DNA of 64,000 nt from Thinopyrum elongatum (taxonomy: Eukaryota; Streptophyta; Magnoliopsida; Poales; Poaceae). The DNA lies in the NCBI GenBank assembly GCA_011799875.1, contig CM022298.1, positions 495,669,180 through 495,733,179 on the forward strand. Direction: 5' to 3'. Position 1 is the stretch's first letter. Every line of letters starts with the position of its first letter. Below the pieces are notes generated by a model that did not search any database, was not told the DNA's origin, and worked only from the letters and a program-made list of their open reading frames with translations. Position numbers and translations under genes: made by a program. Of this stretch, positions 32,601 through 44,762 are shown one piece after another.

Positions 32601-35600
32601 GATCTAGTGGAGAGGTCTAGAGGTGGAGAGGAGGACTAGGCGCACCGGGACCAAGGAGGAACCGCGACGGCCATGGCGGATGGAGATGGATACGGCGAGC
32701 TCCGGTGGACGAGGGATGCAGGGGAGGGAGCTGAGAGGTGCGGAGGAGGTCGAGGGTCCTCTTTATATGCCCGGGGAGGTCTCGGGGACGCTCTAGAGAG
32801 CTCGGCCGACATGCCAAGGAGGGAGCAGAGAGGTTTGCGTCACGGGCGAGCTCGACTGCGACTAAACGGCGACGAGATAGGGCGGGGCAGCGACTCAGGG
32901 CGACGCAGAGGCTCGCAGGCTAGCTACTAGACAGGGAGGGACGTCGAGACGAGGAGGAAGGAGGCGGCTACAGGGCACGCGGTTGGTAGAGCACGAGATT
33001 TGGCTCGTCTGCCACGTGGTCACCGCGTGCACTGGCGCACACGGTGCACTCCGAGCGGAAAAATCATATCTGGGCGATGGACTATGCTACCCTTAGTGCC
33101 AATGAAGAAATAAACAAGAGTAGGGGCAAAGAAGAGATTTACAGGTGGATCCAAAGCAGAGCAACAACAACCTGTTTGTGCTGTGCAGAGGTAACACAAG
33201 CTTGGGAACAAAGGAACTGGTTTGTCTTGGGTTGATCGCATGCTAGGACAAGCAAGATGGAAAAGTTTCAGCTTAAGAGGAGGGGTTTAGCTAGAACTTG
33301 CTGTACAAAGTGCCACACTGTCCAGAAATGCAAATATTGAAGTTGCACTCACATACTTGCTTGGATTGAGCTGAAAATGGTCAGGGACTGATGATTTCGT
33401 CATATGAGGGTGCCATAAAATTTTAATACTATTTGGACAAGCCAAAGTGGTACTTGCTTCACAATGCACCTCTCTGCATAGAATCTTGAAAAAATTTCTG
33501 AGGTAAAATGGATAGATAAAATGAGTCCAAATTTTTGGGATAGAGTTTATATGGGTATTATCATGTACTGGTAAATTTTAAGAAAAAATTAATCAATATA
33601 AAATATAGTTGCTTCACAACCTGAAAATCTGACCAGAAACCAAGATTTGATGCTGAGCTCACATAGAGTGATGAAATGAGCTAAAATTTTGAGGAGAGTG
33701 ATGATTTGGTCAAATGAAGGACCTTGAAAAATTTCAACTCATTTGGATTACTCTAGCTAGTACTTCCTTCACAACGGCTTCCCTCAGATAGGAAATTTGG
33801 AAATTTGCTGAGGAAGGTTCACTAGGCAAATTAAGTTGAATTTTGGCATGGGACAATGATATGGACATGAAAAGGTTTCCAAAAAGTTTGGGGTCAATCA
33901 AGCAAAGATAAATGACACTTCCTTCTCAAAAAGCCACTTAGGGCAGAATAAGAAAAGGAATATTTGTGAATTATCTTTGATGATGCCAAGGAAAGGTATT
34001 GCCATTTTTGAGGAAGGTATGACCCAAACAATTTACTAGAATTATTTGGGAATTTTGAGAGTGACAGAAATATAGGTTGCTTCACAACCTAGGGCAGAAA
34101 GGGTTATTCCTTTAATAGAAAAGGAACATTCCCAATAAAAAGAATATTGGGATTTGGGCTAGGATGAAAATTTCATGATCTAGGGAAGGTTTTGAGGATG
34201 GCAAGCCACTTTGGAGACTAGGAAGAGATGATCTTCCCAAGTTTCCGGACTACAGAGCCACAGAAAAAGAAATCCAAGCAAAATTCACAGAAAATCAAAA
34301 GAAAAAGAAAGGGCCAAAAATCAGGATGTGACATCCTTCTCATGCAGAAGAATTTGGCGAGTATGATTATGAAGCAAATTCAGCTTAGTCATTAGCTCTA
34401 GCTTTTCCTTTCTATCCAGCTTAATGTGGCTTTCCAGTGTCTGCTGTGTGCGAATGCAAATCTCATAAAGAGATGGATTTTCCTTACGAGGGATTACAAT
34501 CCTGGCTTTCTTGACCTTCGGTGCATTTTCAGACACAGACGTAGTGGCAGCAGTATCAATAGGTTCCTTCCCTTTTCCAATATCCTTTACTATGCGCAGA
34601 GTATCACGAACTGGTGGCATGAATACCTTCGGAATATGAGCCCGGAAGAATTTCTCATTGGTGAGCTGCTCGATCGCGAACATGATCCATGGAGCATAAG
34701 GTTTCAATGACTGAGGGATGTCAGCTGCACATGCGAGGTTTCGAATGAAAAGGTCAGGAATATCAAACTTAATTCCTTGAGACATGGCCAGAAGTGCATT
34801 TCCCACAATTCCATTGATGCAATTTGGTCTATTCGTTGGCGTGAGAGTATTGCACAGAATGTGAAATAGCACTTTGTTGTCATAGGCCAACTTCTTCGAA
34901 TCAACATCAATGCATTCGTCACCAACCATGGTGGGATCCATCAGAATGTGGAGTTATGCTTCGGACACTTCCCAGTAATGCAGCCTGTGCTCTCTACCCT
35001 TCTCAAACTCACATCGAGGAAGATTTATTATGGCCAAAAACTGATCTGCCGAATATTTGATCCTTTCTCTGCCTGTCATCCATTCAAGAGTCCAGGATGA
35101 GGTGTTTCCAAGTTCGCCTGAGATATATAGTGTGGCATAGAATTGAAGGATAATCTCTCTGTTCCAGCCATGATTAAAGCGCATGAATCCTTTCAGAAGG
35201 GCATGTTCAATGTGCTCGATTGCATGGAGGAAACAGGGCATTTCTTCGAACTCAGTGAAGTTTATCTTGTGATTGAAGATTCTATTCTTGCCAAACAAGA
35301 ACCGAGCATAATAAACAGCTTGTTCTTCAGTCCAAAACCTTGGTGACAGTGAAGTTCTTTCTCCTTCGTAAGGGCTGACCCCAAAGAATGCTAGCTTCGA
35401 GAGATGAAGCTATTCATTAAATGCAGGACCATTGGGGCCATACTCAGCTGGAAACAATGGAAATGATTCCTGGGGATTTTTCTGATTCTCTTCATCGCTA
35501 ATTTCCATTGGCTGAACATCATCAGAAGCTGGCACATTTTCATCGATTGGCTTTAATGGAGCAAGAGGCCCTTTTGCTTTCTCTGGAGCTGATGGCATTG

Positions 35601-37760
35601 GGGCACTGGTCTGATCTTCAATTTCCTTTGCTGGAACTCCTTCAACGGCTTTCTTATTCTCAGGCACTAGGGCCTTTTCTTTCGGTGAACTCTCAACAGT
35701 AGGAGGCACGACAACTTCTTCGGTCACTTGGGTCACTACAGCTTCTCCTTTGGTCTGCTGAGGCAAAACTGGTGGTACAACTGCTGGTACTTCTTGTTCG
35801 TGAGCCATGGGCTCTTCATCTTTCTTTTCTTCCTGTTCTGGCTGTGAAGCCAAAGAACCAGGAGCAGGGTCAACCTCCATCTGGGTAGGGGCACCAGATG
35901 AGGAGACCGGGGTAGTATTTCCTTGGGAAGCAACTTGCTCCCCCTCAACCTCATCCTCCTCCTTGGATCCAGAGGGCTCAGCATGCATTTCTTTCAGGAG
36001 CGATGAAACTGCATTCTCCATTTCAATCTCTTCATCAATTTTCTCTTCAGAGGCATGTTGCTCGGGCACGACATTCTCTTCGACAGGATTGTTCAGAAAG
36101 ATATCCATCACATTAGATTCTTGAGCAACTGAGGTAGGAATGTTAACTACCACAGGCTCTGCTTGTTGCATGGGATCATCCTCGTGGGGAGGAGATGGTG
36201 GAATTTGCTGCAGAGGTGCACTTGAGTCGATAGGTGTGTCAGATGCAATACTCTGGATACGGCGATCTTTGATTTTCTTTGGTTTGCTAGCTATTGCCAA
36301 TGCCTTCTGACGCTTTTCTTCCTTTAATCTTTGTCGAGCAAGATCTGATTGAATCAAGCTCATCATTCCTTCGATCACACAACACAGAAACATCCAACTT
36401 CAGCCGTGAGTGCCATTCAATCTTTATTTTTCCGCATGACAGTGAGGGCTTTTGTGAGCTCAAGAATTTCCTTATTAAGGTTTTTCCTTTCAGAGTCAGT
36501 GTTGGCTTCTTTCCTCATTTGCTCGAGGAGCTTCTTGTCCTCGACAGCTTGATTCAGCTCCTTGGTAATCTCACCTAGCTCAGCAAAGTATTTTGTTACC
36601 AACTTGGTAACATCTTCAGGAAGACCCAAATTGCTCAGATCAACTGATTTAGGATCATAGGCAGTAGTTTCAATAACATCAATCATGAGATTGAAGTCAT
36701 AAGATTGTTCCTCTGTGGAAGCAGGAACATTTGTCTTGGCTTTCTTGGTTGAGGCTGCAGCTTTCTCTTCGGGCAGCAACTTTCTCTTCGTAGATGGGGC
36801 AGTAGAACCAGAAGGTTTATCTGAGACTGGAGCAGCTGCAAGCCTGGGTGACATCCTCAACGAAGGAGAAACTTTTGCTGGTGATGGAGTTTGATACGTC
36901 TTGTCAAGAAGAGCTCGTTGATCATACATAGGAATTTCTTTGGCAACATTATCATCGGAAGAATCATCAGATGAGGCAGATGCTGCCTTCCTTGATTTTC
37001 TCGCAACTAATTTCTTTCTCGAAGCTCGAGGGGAAACAGACTTCCTCTTCTTCTTTTCTTTTTGGGCAGAGGCCCGTTCCTTCTTCTCTTGCACATCTTG
37101 TTGAGTTAACTCAACATTTCTTTGTTCCACCTGATTTTTCTTCGAGGCCTTGGCTTCACGCTTGGCCTTGGCCTTTGCTCTCTTTTCCACTTCCTCAAGG
37201 AAATCAGTAGTTGTCTTCAATGAATCAACATGAGCATTAGCAGGAGGAGTTGGCCTAACTTTTTCATCATCTTGACCTAGGCAACCCTCTGTGATGCAGT
37301 CATTCCAAGGTGGAGTGAATGCGAACAAGATCTGATATTTCCTTCAGACATTCTCATAGTTGAACCATTTCTTCGCCCAATGACGACGAATCTTCTACAG
37401 CCTATTATTTCTTTTGGTGGCAGTTTCAACTCCAGGTGGAGTTTTGTAAGTTTCAGGATCAGACATCTCAGCCGCGGTGTTCCTCTCTCTACTGCGACCA
37501 CCCTTCTTGGGATTTCCATCAAATAACAGGGTCTTGGAATCGGTGACTAGCTCATCCTCTGACTGACTGTGAGCTAAGGGAATATCATCTTCCTCTCCAT
37601 CGGATTCTGACTCAGATTTCTTCTTCGGCTCCTTTGGCGGCTTAGCTGCTTTTCTTTCACCAGCCAACTTTGCTTTATCAGCCACACATGGTAGGTGAGG
37701 AATTTCTTCCTCGGACCCAGACTGCTCTTCCGAACTATGAGCGATGACCACTCCTGAGAG
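29676..37760 (-). pseudogene. CM large ORF: acidic/basic nuclear-type protein with a plant-transposon-protein-like domain, decayed
   Basis: Not a pol. From 37751 the frame is Glu/Ser/Lys-rich, then Lys-rich with many KKR/KRK clusters (36.8-37.2 kb) and a coiled coil (near 36500). After a frame change near 36400 comes a long acidic Pro/Glu/Val-rich segment. A globular part follows (35.3-34.4 kb) with FMRFNHGWNREIILQFYATL, WMTGRERIKYSADQFLAIIN and NCINGIVGNALLAMSQGIKF. This resembles the 'putative plant transposon protein' domain found in ORFs of plant retroelements. The frame resumes across the 30036-34333 insertion at KEAMKRSWTLL and ends at DSEDSPTE, then a stop. Stops at 37395-37397, 35410-35412 and 34954-34956 interrupt it. 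Its first coding exon seems to start at an acceptor (TTTCTCTCAG), not at an ATG. Confidence 0.6.
30036..34333 (-). mobile_element. 4.3-kb solo LTR (copy 2), same family as 23268-27432
   Basis: 4,298 bp from TGTGGCACCCCAGCTC to GGATGTGACA, flanked by TCCTT (30031-30035 and 34334-34338). Its insertion splits the CM large ORF within an EKEAMKR codon run. It shares with copy 1 the ends, the CCACTCGGG-type middle landmarks and the TTGCTTCACAA-rich right third. A minus-strand ATATAAAG near 32760 may be its TATA box. GC-rich ORFs around 32.6-32.9 kb are compositional. Confidence 0.85.
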
Positions 37761-38326
37761 AAAAACAACAATGCGAGGGAAAACATGAAGGGGTCATAAA
37801 CATGCACAAAAGCATTTTTGACTAAAAGCAGATAATTTTCCGGAAGCAGCAAAGGAATTCGTGGCTTATATTTTGGAAGATATCGTAGAGAGAATTGCAA
37901 CATGCCATAAGACAGAATCACAACTCCTCTAATCTTTCGACGTATAACACATGAACCCTAGATCCAATATGACTGGTACGAGAAATAACTACAAACCGTA
38001 CAAGTCATAACTTAGTGAAACCTAAAGATCTACCGCAAGAAAATAAAACAGAAGAAATGGCGTCGGTAAGAACAACCCTAGAATAGGGGAACGACAGGAC
38101 TAGCTCCAGATTTTAGTGCCCTAACTTGGCAGCAAAGATCATCTATGGCAGCGCGGCAGAGAAGATGTACCGCACTGGCGCAACCAACGGCGGCGGGGCT
38201 TCACCGGAGTTGCATGACCAGGCGCGATGTCGATGCTTCTTCGAGCTTGGGCTCGGACGGAGAGCGAGAGGAGGGGTTTGAGGTCGAACAGATAAAGAAC
38301 AAAGGGGCAAGACGCCTGGAGGGGGG

Positions 38327-38334
38327 TTTATATA
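38327..38334 (-). promoter_or_regulatory. Internal TATA box upstream of the CM large ORF
   Basis: CTATATAAACC on the minus strand, about 570 bases before the first open exon of the large ORF. The leader between them contains CTAGGGTTGTTC- and CTAGGGTTCATG-like plant leader motifs and ends in a pyrimidine-rich acceptor TTTCTCTCAG at about 37753. It suggests a separately promoted, spliced transcript inside the element. Confidence 0.5.
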
Positions 38335-38780
38335 GCTCGAGGGCGAAACCGCTTCCTCCGAGATCCATGGCCGAAAAGCACGGGACGTTCCACATTCCAG
38401 ACGAGATCACGATCGTGAGATCGTGGGCACGTGTCAGCCATTTCCTGCGAAAATCTCGGTAACTGAACAGAATGCCGAAGGGTTTAAGGAAGCGCAAGCA
38501 CCAAAACAGATGAAATTTTGAAGTTGATTTCATTCGCGACCAAGGACGTCGGATTGAAATCTTCTTCAGATCAAGTTACATGTTTATGACGGACAACAAC
38601 GACAAGACGAGAAAGACCAAAGGGAAAAATAGATCACAACCCCAACTGAAAGCAAAAACGATGAACGAAAAACACAAATATGGCGAACGAAAACACAGAG
38701 AGTTAAGCACCAACAATGATTGATCTCAGGGCTTATAATAAACATGAGATATCCCTGAGAGATTTCCCAGCAAGAGAGGA
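38335..38780 (-). other. CM spacer between gag and the large ORF unit
   Basis: No ORF of note. This is where protease and integrase of an autonomous copia element would begin; nothing like GAG-pre-integrase or the DSG protease motif is present. Confidence 0.5.
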
Positions 38781-41276
38781 TCAGTTCTTCTTCACAACCC
38801 ACTCTTGCGTGGGTGGTGAGGATCTCATTTTCTTGGACTGAGTAGGAGTATTCCTTCGGCGAGTCCTGTAAGACACCTGTGCACTTTGGTGATAATCATA
38901 TGAATATGCATTGAAGTTATTTCCAGATGTATGGATGTAATGATTTGAAGAGGTATGCATGTACTCCTTCTGATGCAGGTTAGGCTGATAATCATTCAAG
39001 AAAGATTCTAAAGTAGACTGTGAATGATATCCATTTCCTCATCGAGAGTTATCCTGCACAGTTAGGTTAGCAGTGATAGACAAATTTTCAACAATGCACT
39101 TCTTTACCCAGATTTGCTTCTTGGGTGAACCTGTCCTGCAGTTAGTTCCAACATATCGAGCGAAAACTTCACCATTCCATTGTTTGAAGACTTTGTACTT
39201 TGAGTCATCAGACTCGTCAGTATCAACAGGAATGGGTGAGTGATAACCAGTTAGAGTTTCAGGTTCGAGGGTTTTACTCTTTGCACAAACCCAAGTCGTT
39301 CGAGGATACTGCTCGGGAGTCCAATAGGATCCATCCACATTGAGTTTCTTTTCGAAACCTAATCCTTCCTTCCGAGGGTTTTTATGCATAATGGACTTCT
39401 TGAGCACATCACATAGAGTTTGATGTCCTTTTAGGCTCCTTAGCATTCCAGTCTCAAGTAAGCCCTTTAGCCTGCAATTTTCTTGAGTAATAGCAGAAAA
39501 ATCCTCGGAAGAGGGGTTAGTAGTACCAATTTCAGTAGTAGCAATATTCTTAACAATAGTATTGGAAGTTTCAGCATGAGAATCAGGATTGCTACGTTCT
39601 AGGCATTTTAAGCATGGAGGTACAAAATCATCAGGAAGTCGAACAGATTGCTCGACGAAGAGAGAAGCTTTCTCTAACACCAGCTCGTTATGAGATTCTT
39701 TTAGTGGCACGAGTTCTTGATTCCTGTTAAGGACTTCATCTGATAAACTACCGTAGTCAACTGTAAGCTAATCATATCGATTGGTAAGATCATCAATAGT
39801 TGATGAAAAAGCATCTTGCTCTTCGATCAACTTTTGATTCTTCTCCATCTCTTCGACCAGTAATCCTTCGGTTTTCCTGAGATTTCTCTCAAGCATTTCA
39901 AGTTCATCATGTTGAGATTTTGCAATCTTGACCAGCTTGGCATAGGAAATATATTCAGGTGAATATTCATTCATGGATCTTTGGTGTTTTGCTGATACCT
40001 GATCCTTTGATGATTTTGCCATGAGACAGAAAGCGATCGGTTCATCATCGCTTGAAGCATCATCATTAGTGCCTTACTTGAGTGAGTTCTCAGATGACTC
40101 ATAGGAATGAAGGCATTGCTCCTTCCAATTCTTCTTTGCAATTCTTCATCATCAGATTCAGAGTTTGTTGCCTCATCTTCAGAGTCCAGGGTTATATCAG
40201 CACATGCTCTATTCAGCCGTGATATTCTCTTCATATTTGATTCTATAGTTACTCTCGCTTTTACGTCAGTGACTGGTCTCGTCGAAGAAGATGAGGATGG
40301 TTTATTTTTCTTCGAGAGCTTAGTATGACGATCCATTCATGTGAATCCACTGCAGTGAAGGTATTTCCATCTGTTGCTAGGTTTTCCTTCCCAGCATGGA
40401 CAGTCTGCAATGAGATGACCGAGTTGTTTGCACTTGAAGCACTTCATTTCTTTTGGAGGCAATCTTCTTGACGATTCAGGCACGTCAAACTCGTCATCAT
40501 TTGTGAGGCAGCGATTTTGCCTTTTGAGATCACTTAGCCTTTGTGTGAGCATTTCAAGTTCTCTGGTGATGGTGTGTTGATTATCAACATCTTCTTCTTC
40601 TTCTTCTTCAGAACTGCCATAGTGTGAGAGAATTTCTCCTTCACTTTCCGAAGATGATTCTTGATTTGCATTTTCCAGTTCCAGCTTTTCTCCATGAATT
40701 GATAGTAGAGTCATGACCTCAACATAGTGAAGCTCTTCATAGTATGGTCTTTGTTTGATTTTAGCTACAATGGGATCAAATGATTCATCAAGAGCACTCA
40801 GAAGCTTGTTGACCACATCTCTATCAGTGATATCAGTTATTCCTCGCTGATGCAGTCTTTCGACAATGTTTGTCAATCGATCAGTGAGTTCCATAGCACT
40901 TTCTTTACGAAGACTTCTGAATCCAATGAACATAGCATGAAGCATTTGAATGTGAGGATCTGATCTGGCAACAAATTCTTCATGAGCATTGTTGATGGCA
41001 TCCCAAATTTGCTTTGCAGTATTGAGCCTTTGGATGCGAAAGAAAATGTTTTTTGATAGACTGCTACAGATGATATCTTTTGCTTGAGCATCCAACTGCA
41101 GATTTGCTTTATCATCGGTGTTGAGATTGTTCGGTTGCTGAATGGCGTAGCCATCTGCCATAGATCATAGTTGATAGCTTGAATTCTGATTCTCATTCAT
41201 TCCTTCCAGTATAGATAGTCATTTCCATCAAAGATAGGAAATCTTTCAGAGTGTGAGGATCTACCTGCATACCACA
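38781..41276 (-). pseudogene. CM gag, SIRE/Maximus-like, decayed
   Basis: The N-terminal frame reads RFPIFDGNDYLYWKE, then a stop, then MRIRIQAINYDLWQM. A frame change of one base there leads to ADGYAIQQPNNLN and the copia gag core (AKDIICSSLSKNIF, AKQIWDAINNAHE, DITDRDVVNKLLSALDESF). The zinc knuckle is CFKCKQLGHLIADC at about 40400-40440. A long coiled-coil extension follows with stops at 40337-40339, 39768-39770 and 39039-39041 and a frame change near 40000. The extension contains CLKCLERSNPD and the stretch ending GLGFEKKLNVDGSYWTPEQY, as in large gags of this lineage. The product would be the capsid protein. Confidence 0.75.
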
Positions 41277-41331
41277 TACTCAAAACCCCATGGACGTTAG
41301 ATCTTTAATAAGCAGAGACAGGGAGTACCCT

Positions 41332-41342
41332 CTCTGATACCA
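41332..41342 (-). other. CM primer-binding site
   Basis: TGGTATCAGAG on the minus strand, two bases after the 5' LTR. It is complementary to the 3' end of initiator Met-tRNA, as usual for copia elements. Confidence 0.9.
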
Positions 41343-41344
41343 AT

Positions 41345-42947
41345 TGTTAGGACCGAGAGTATATCGACCAGAGGGGGGATGAATGGGAGATTCAAAATTT
41401 CTTTCAAAAGTATTGAAACTGATCCCAATCACAACAGCAGAATTAAATATCGCTAGATACGGGTGCAATGAAGCTCGGTACTGAGGAACAAAACCTTCAA
41501 GGTAAGATGCAATAATGATTCGAGCATACGATACAACAGTCTTAATGCTGATGGTGGTAATACAACATGCCAACAGAACTAAAATCATGAATAAGAACTG
41601 GAGTAGAGCTGTGATGGAAAATTAAGAAGGACAACAATACAGGCTACGAATGACAATGAACTCCGCGAGAGATAAGTTGAAAGATAAGCAGCAGAGGGTA
41701 ACAGATCAAATATCTATCATCACAGAGCACACAAAATGACTGTCGAAAGTAATGCAGTGAAGAAAATAGAACCAGTGGTGCTCGATGGTGACAGAAAGAT
41801 TTGGTAGACCAGTTCACCCTTCTGCCAAAGGGCTACGTCTGGTTGGAGGGGCTGTGACTTAACACGAAAGATAAACTCTCTTCACCCTATTCTCCTTCAA
41901 CACAGAGCTGATCAGACTCAGGTTGATTTCACTCGTGGTAGATCCTTGTCTGTGATCTCCAAACCTTCGGTCGACCTTCGCGAACCACAATCACTCTTGG
42001 TTGCTGAAGATCTAGCTCGGTGAAGGCAACACTCTTCGACACTCGAGCTAAAACCTATCCGTCTAGAGAGTGCGCAACTCTCAAGAGTAATAGGTACAAG
42101 AACTCTAACTCAGAACTACTGTGATGCTAAACTACTGTCTAAGTTTGGGCTCTTGATTTTCTCTCGGTGGATCTTAAACTCAAATCACTTGGAGAGGGGT
42201 TGCTCAAATCAATCTTCTCAGAAATCTCAAGCGGAGCAGCTAACGGACAATGTTGGAGTGGGGTGGCTATTTATAGCCGCAGCCTTCCCTGATGGGAAAT
42301 GACCAAATTAGACATCGGGATCAGCCAATGGCCGAACGACACGAGTCCAACGGTCGGATTTTGAGCACAACGGTAACATTGCTTGTGGAGCAAGTAATGC
42401 TAACTCCTCGGTCTGAGACAAATCTCTCACAGCGAAGAAAATCACAGTCTCTTGCTGACAAGTATTTGCTCGGAACACAAAGAGATTTCTCTCGCAACTT
42501 TCATAGGTTTTGGCTAAGCATCACAGTGGATCTAAGCATCGAGAACCTATACCCCTCTTAATAGTACGGAGGTCCTATGACTCAATTGAATGAAAGAAGA
42601 ACAACAAAATGAATACTACGTCTTCACTTTGTCTTCGACTTCCATCGCTGTAGTCAATTTCTTTGGACGACGATACGAGTTAAAAGCTTTGCTTCAGCAG
42701 TAAACTTTTGAGGGGTCGATTCCTTCACATCAATCTGCTTGACTATATAACTGAAACAAATATAGCTCATTCTTCTCTGCAACGTAGATATACTTCGATG
42801 AAGTTCCTCGAACTTAGCACCGGAGACAACATTCTCTTCGGTTGTGTATGGACTTTTTCTCTCTGTATGCACTAGCAAACAAATCAGTCCATACCTGTTT
42901 CTGTCAACAATCTCCTAAACACAAAGTGGGCAGATATTGCACCAACA
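41345..42947 (-). repeat. CM 5' LTR
   Basis: 1,603 bp, starting (minus) TGTTGGTGCAATATCTGCCC and ending GGTCCTAACA. TATAAATA lies at 42268-42275. It is uninterrupted and provides the empty-site reference for copy 1 of the 4.2-kb solo LTR. Confidence 0.93.
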
Positions 42948-44493
42948 GTATCTATAATTTTTTATTGTTCCATGCTGTTATATTATCAATCTTTGATGTT
43001 TTATATTCATTCTATAGCAACTTTATATCATTTTTTGGGACTAACCTATTGACATAGTGCCCAGTGACAGTTGCTGTTTTTTGCTTTTTTTTACTTCGCA
43101 GAAAATCAATACCAAACGGAGTCCAAATGCCATGAAACATTTTGGAGATTTTTTTCTGCCCAGAAGACACCAGGGGAGCCCAAGAAGTGCACCAGAGGAG
43201 GCCTGTTGGGCCCACTAGGCACCAGGACGCGCCCTGGTGGGTAGTGGGTCCCACGGGAGGCTTCTCCACCGCCTCTCAGCTCTATAAATACTCTAATATT
43301 CCAGAAACCATAGAGGAGCAGAGAGAAAATAGTTTCCGCCACCGCAAGTTCCAGAACCACGAGATCCAATCTAGAGGCCTTTTCCGGCACTCTACCGGAG
43401 GGGTCAACGATCATGGAGGGGTTCTTCATAAACACCCTTGCCCCTCCGATGATGCGTGAGTAGTTTACCACAGACCTATGGGTCCTTAGGCAGTAGCTAG
43501 ATGGCTTCTTCTCTCTTTTTGATCTTCAATACAATGTTCTCCTTGATGTTCTTGGAGATCTATTTGATGTAATGAATTTTTACGGTGTGTTTGTTGGGAT
43601 CTGATGAATTCGAGTTTATGATCAGTTCTATCTATGAATATTATTTGAGTCTTCTCTGAACTCTTTTATGCATGATTGTTATAGCTTCGTATTTCTTCTC
43701 CGAAACTTTGGTTTGGTTTGGCCAACTAGATTGATTTTTCTTGCCATGGGAAGAGGTGCTTTGTGATGGGTTCAATCTTGCGGTGCTCAATCTTGGTGAC
43801 AGAAAGAGACATGACACACATGTATCATTGCCACTAAGGATAAAAAGATGGGGTCTATTCCTACATGAATAGATCTTGTCTACATCATGTCATCGTTCTT
43901 ATTGCATTACTCTATTTTTCCATGAACTTAATACACTAGATGCATGCTGGATAGCGGTCGATGTGTGGAGTAATAGTAGTAGATGCAGGCAGGAGTCGGT
44001 CTACTAATATTGGATGTGATGCCTATATACATGATCATTGCCTTGGATATCGTCATAATTATTTGCTCTTCTATCAATTGCCCAACAATAATTTGTTTAC
44101 CCACCGTATGCTATTTTCCTGAGAGAAGCCTCTAGTGAAATCTACGGCCCCCGAGTCTATTTCCTATCATATTATTTTTAGATCTATTAATCCAAAAATC
44201 CAAAAATACCTTGCTGCACTTTTTCTTTATTTATTTTATTTAGCATTTTTGTTAGATCTATTCAACCAATCTCATACAATTTAATCTATCTCAATACCGA
44301 TGAGGGATTGACAACCCCTCTTACGCGTTGGGTTGCAAGTATTGGTTATTTGTGTGCAGGTACTGTTTACATAGTTTGGGCGGATCCTCCTACTGGATTG
44401 ATAACCTTGGTTTCATAACTGAGGGAAATACTTACCATTGCTGTGCTGCATCATCCTCTCCTCTTCGGGAAAATACCAACGCAGATACAAGCA
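42948..44493 (+). mobile_element. Athila-like (Sabrina/WHAM-type) solo LTR S1, main body
   Basis: Continues the LTR begun at 22877: GTATC then TATAATTTTTTATTG. A plus-strand TATAAATA lies at 43283-43290. The end reads AACGCAGATACAAGCA at 44493. Both flanks are gag sequence of G1. The bases flanking the LTR are CGCAC and ATCAC, an imperfect duplication. No internal domain is present, so it is read as a solo LTR. The family name is from memory of LTRs starting TGATACGTCTCCAACGTATC. Confidence 0.72.
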
Positions 44494-44762
44494 ATCACGC
44501 GCCGAGCCGGCTCGACGATGTCGGTGCAGATGTCCGGCTTAGGACCTGATTCGCCGATTTTGGCGATGAAGACGTGGATCTTACCGAAGGGGACCCAATA
44601 CCCGTACTCGATTGAGTCGGCCTCGGGGCCCCAGCCTGAATCGTCGATGTAGAGCTTGCCGCGATGACTCTTAGTGATCTGGCCAATCGCATATCCCTCG
44701 ATCCCTGGGAGAGCTCCCTCCAAGAACTCAACACCATCGTGTGAGGGCCCCACAGTCGGCAC
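44494..44762 (-). pseudogene. G1 gag N-terminal fragment
   Basis: Minus-strand frame with HDGVEFLEGALPGIEGYAIG, WGPEADSIEYGYWVPFGKIH and DICTDIVEPARR, open up to the S1 junction. It fits as the continuation of the segment at 22.6-22.88 kb on the other side of S1. The right side is cut by the insertion of E2. Confidence 0.65.

Larger units (their letters stand above)
22897..42947 (-). mobile_element. CM: nested copia-type LTR element without pol
   Basis: A complete element reading on the minus strand: 5' LTR 42947-41345, PBS 41342-41332, gag, a large ORF unit, PPT, 3' LTR 28668-22897. It is bounded by GTATC on both sides (22892-22896 and 42948-42952). Removing its two solo-LTR passengers leaves about 11.6 kb. 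The PBS and SIRE/Maximus-like gag place it in copia. I find no protease, integrase, reverse transcriptase or RNase H on either strand between the LTRs, so it would depend on proteins of another element. In a sample of about 115 aligned bases (from 27433 and 41709) the two LTRs differ at six positions, so the insertion is not recent. Confidence 0.85.
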
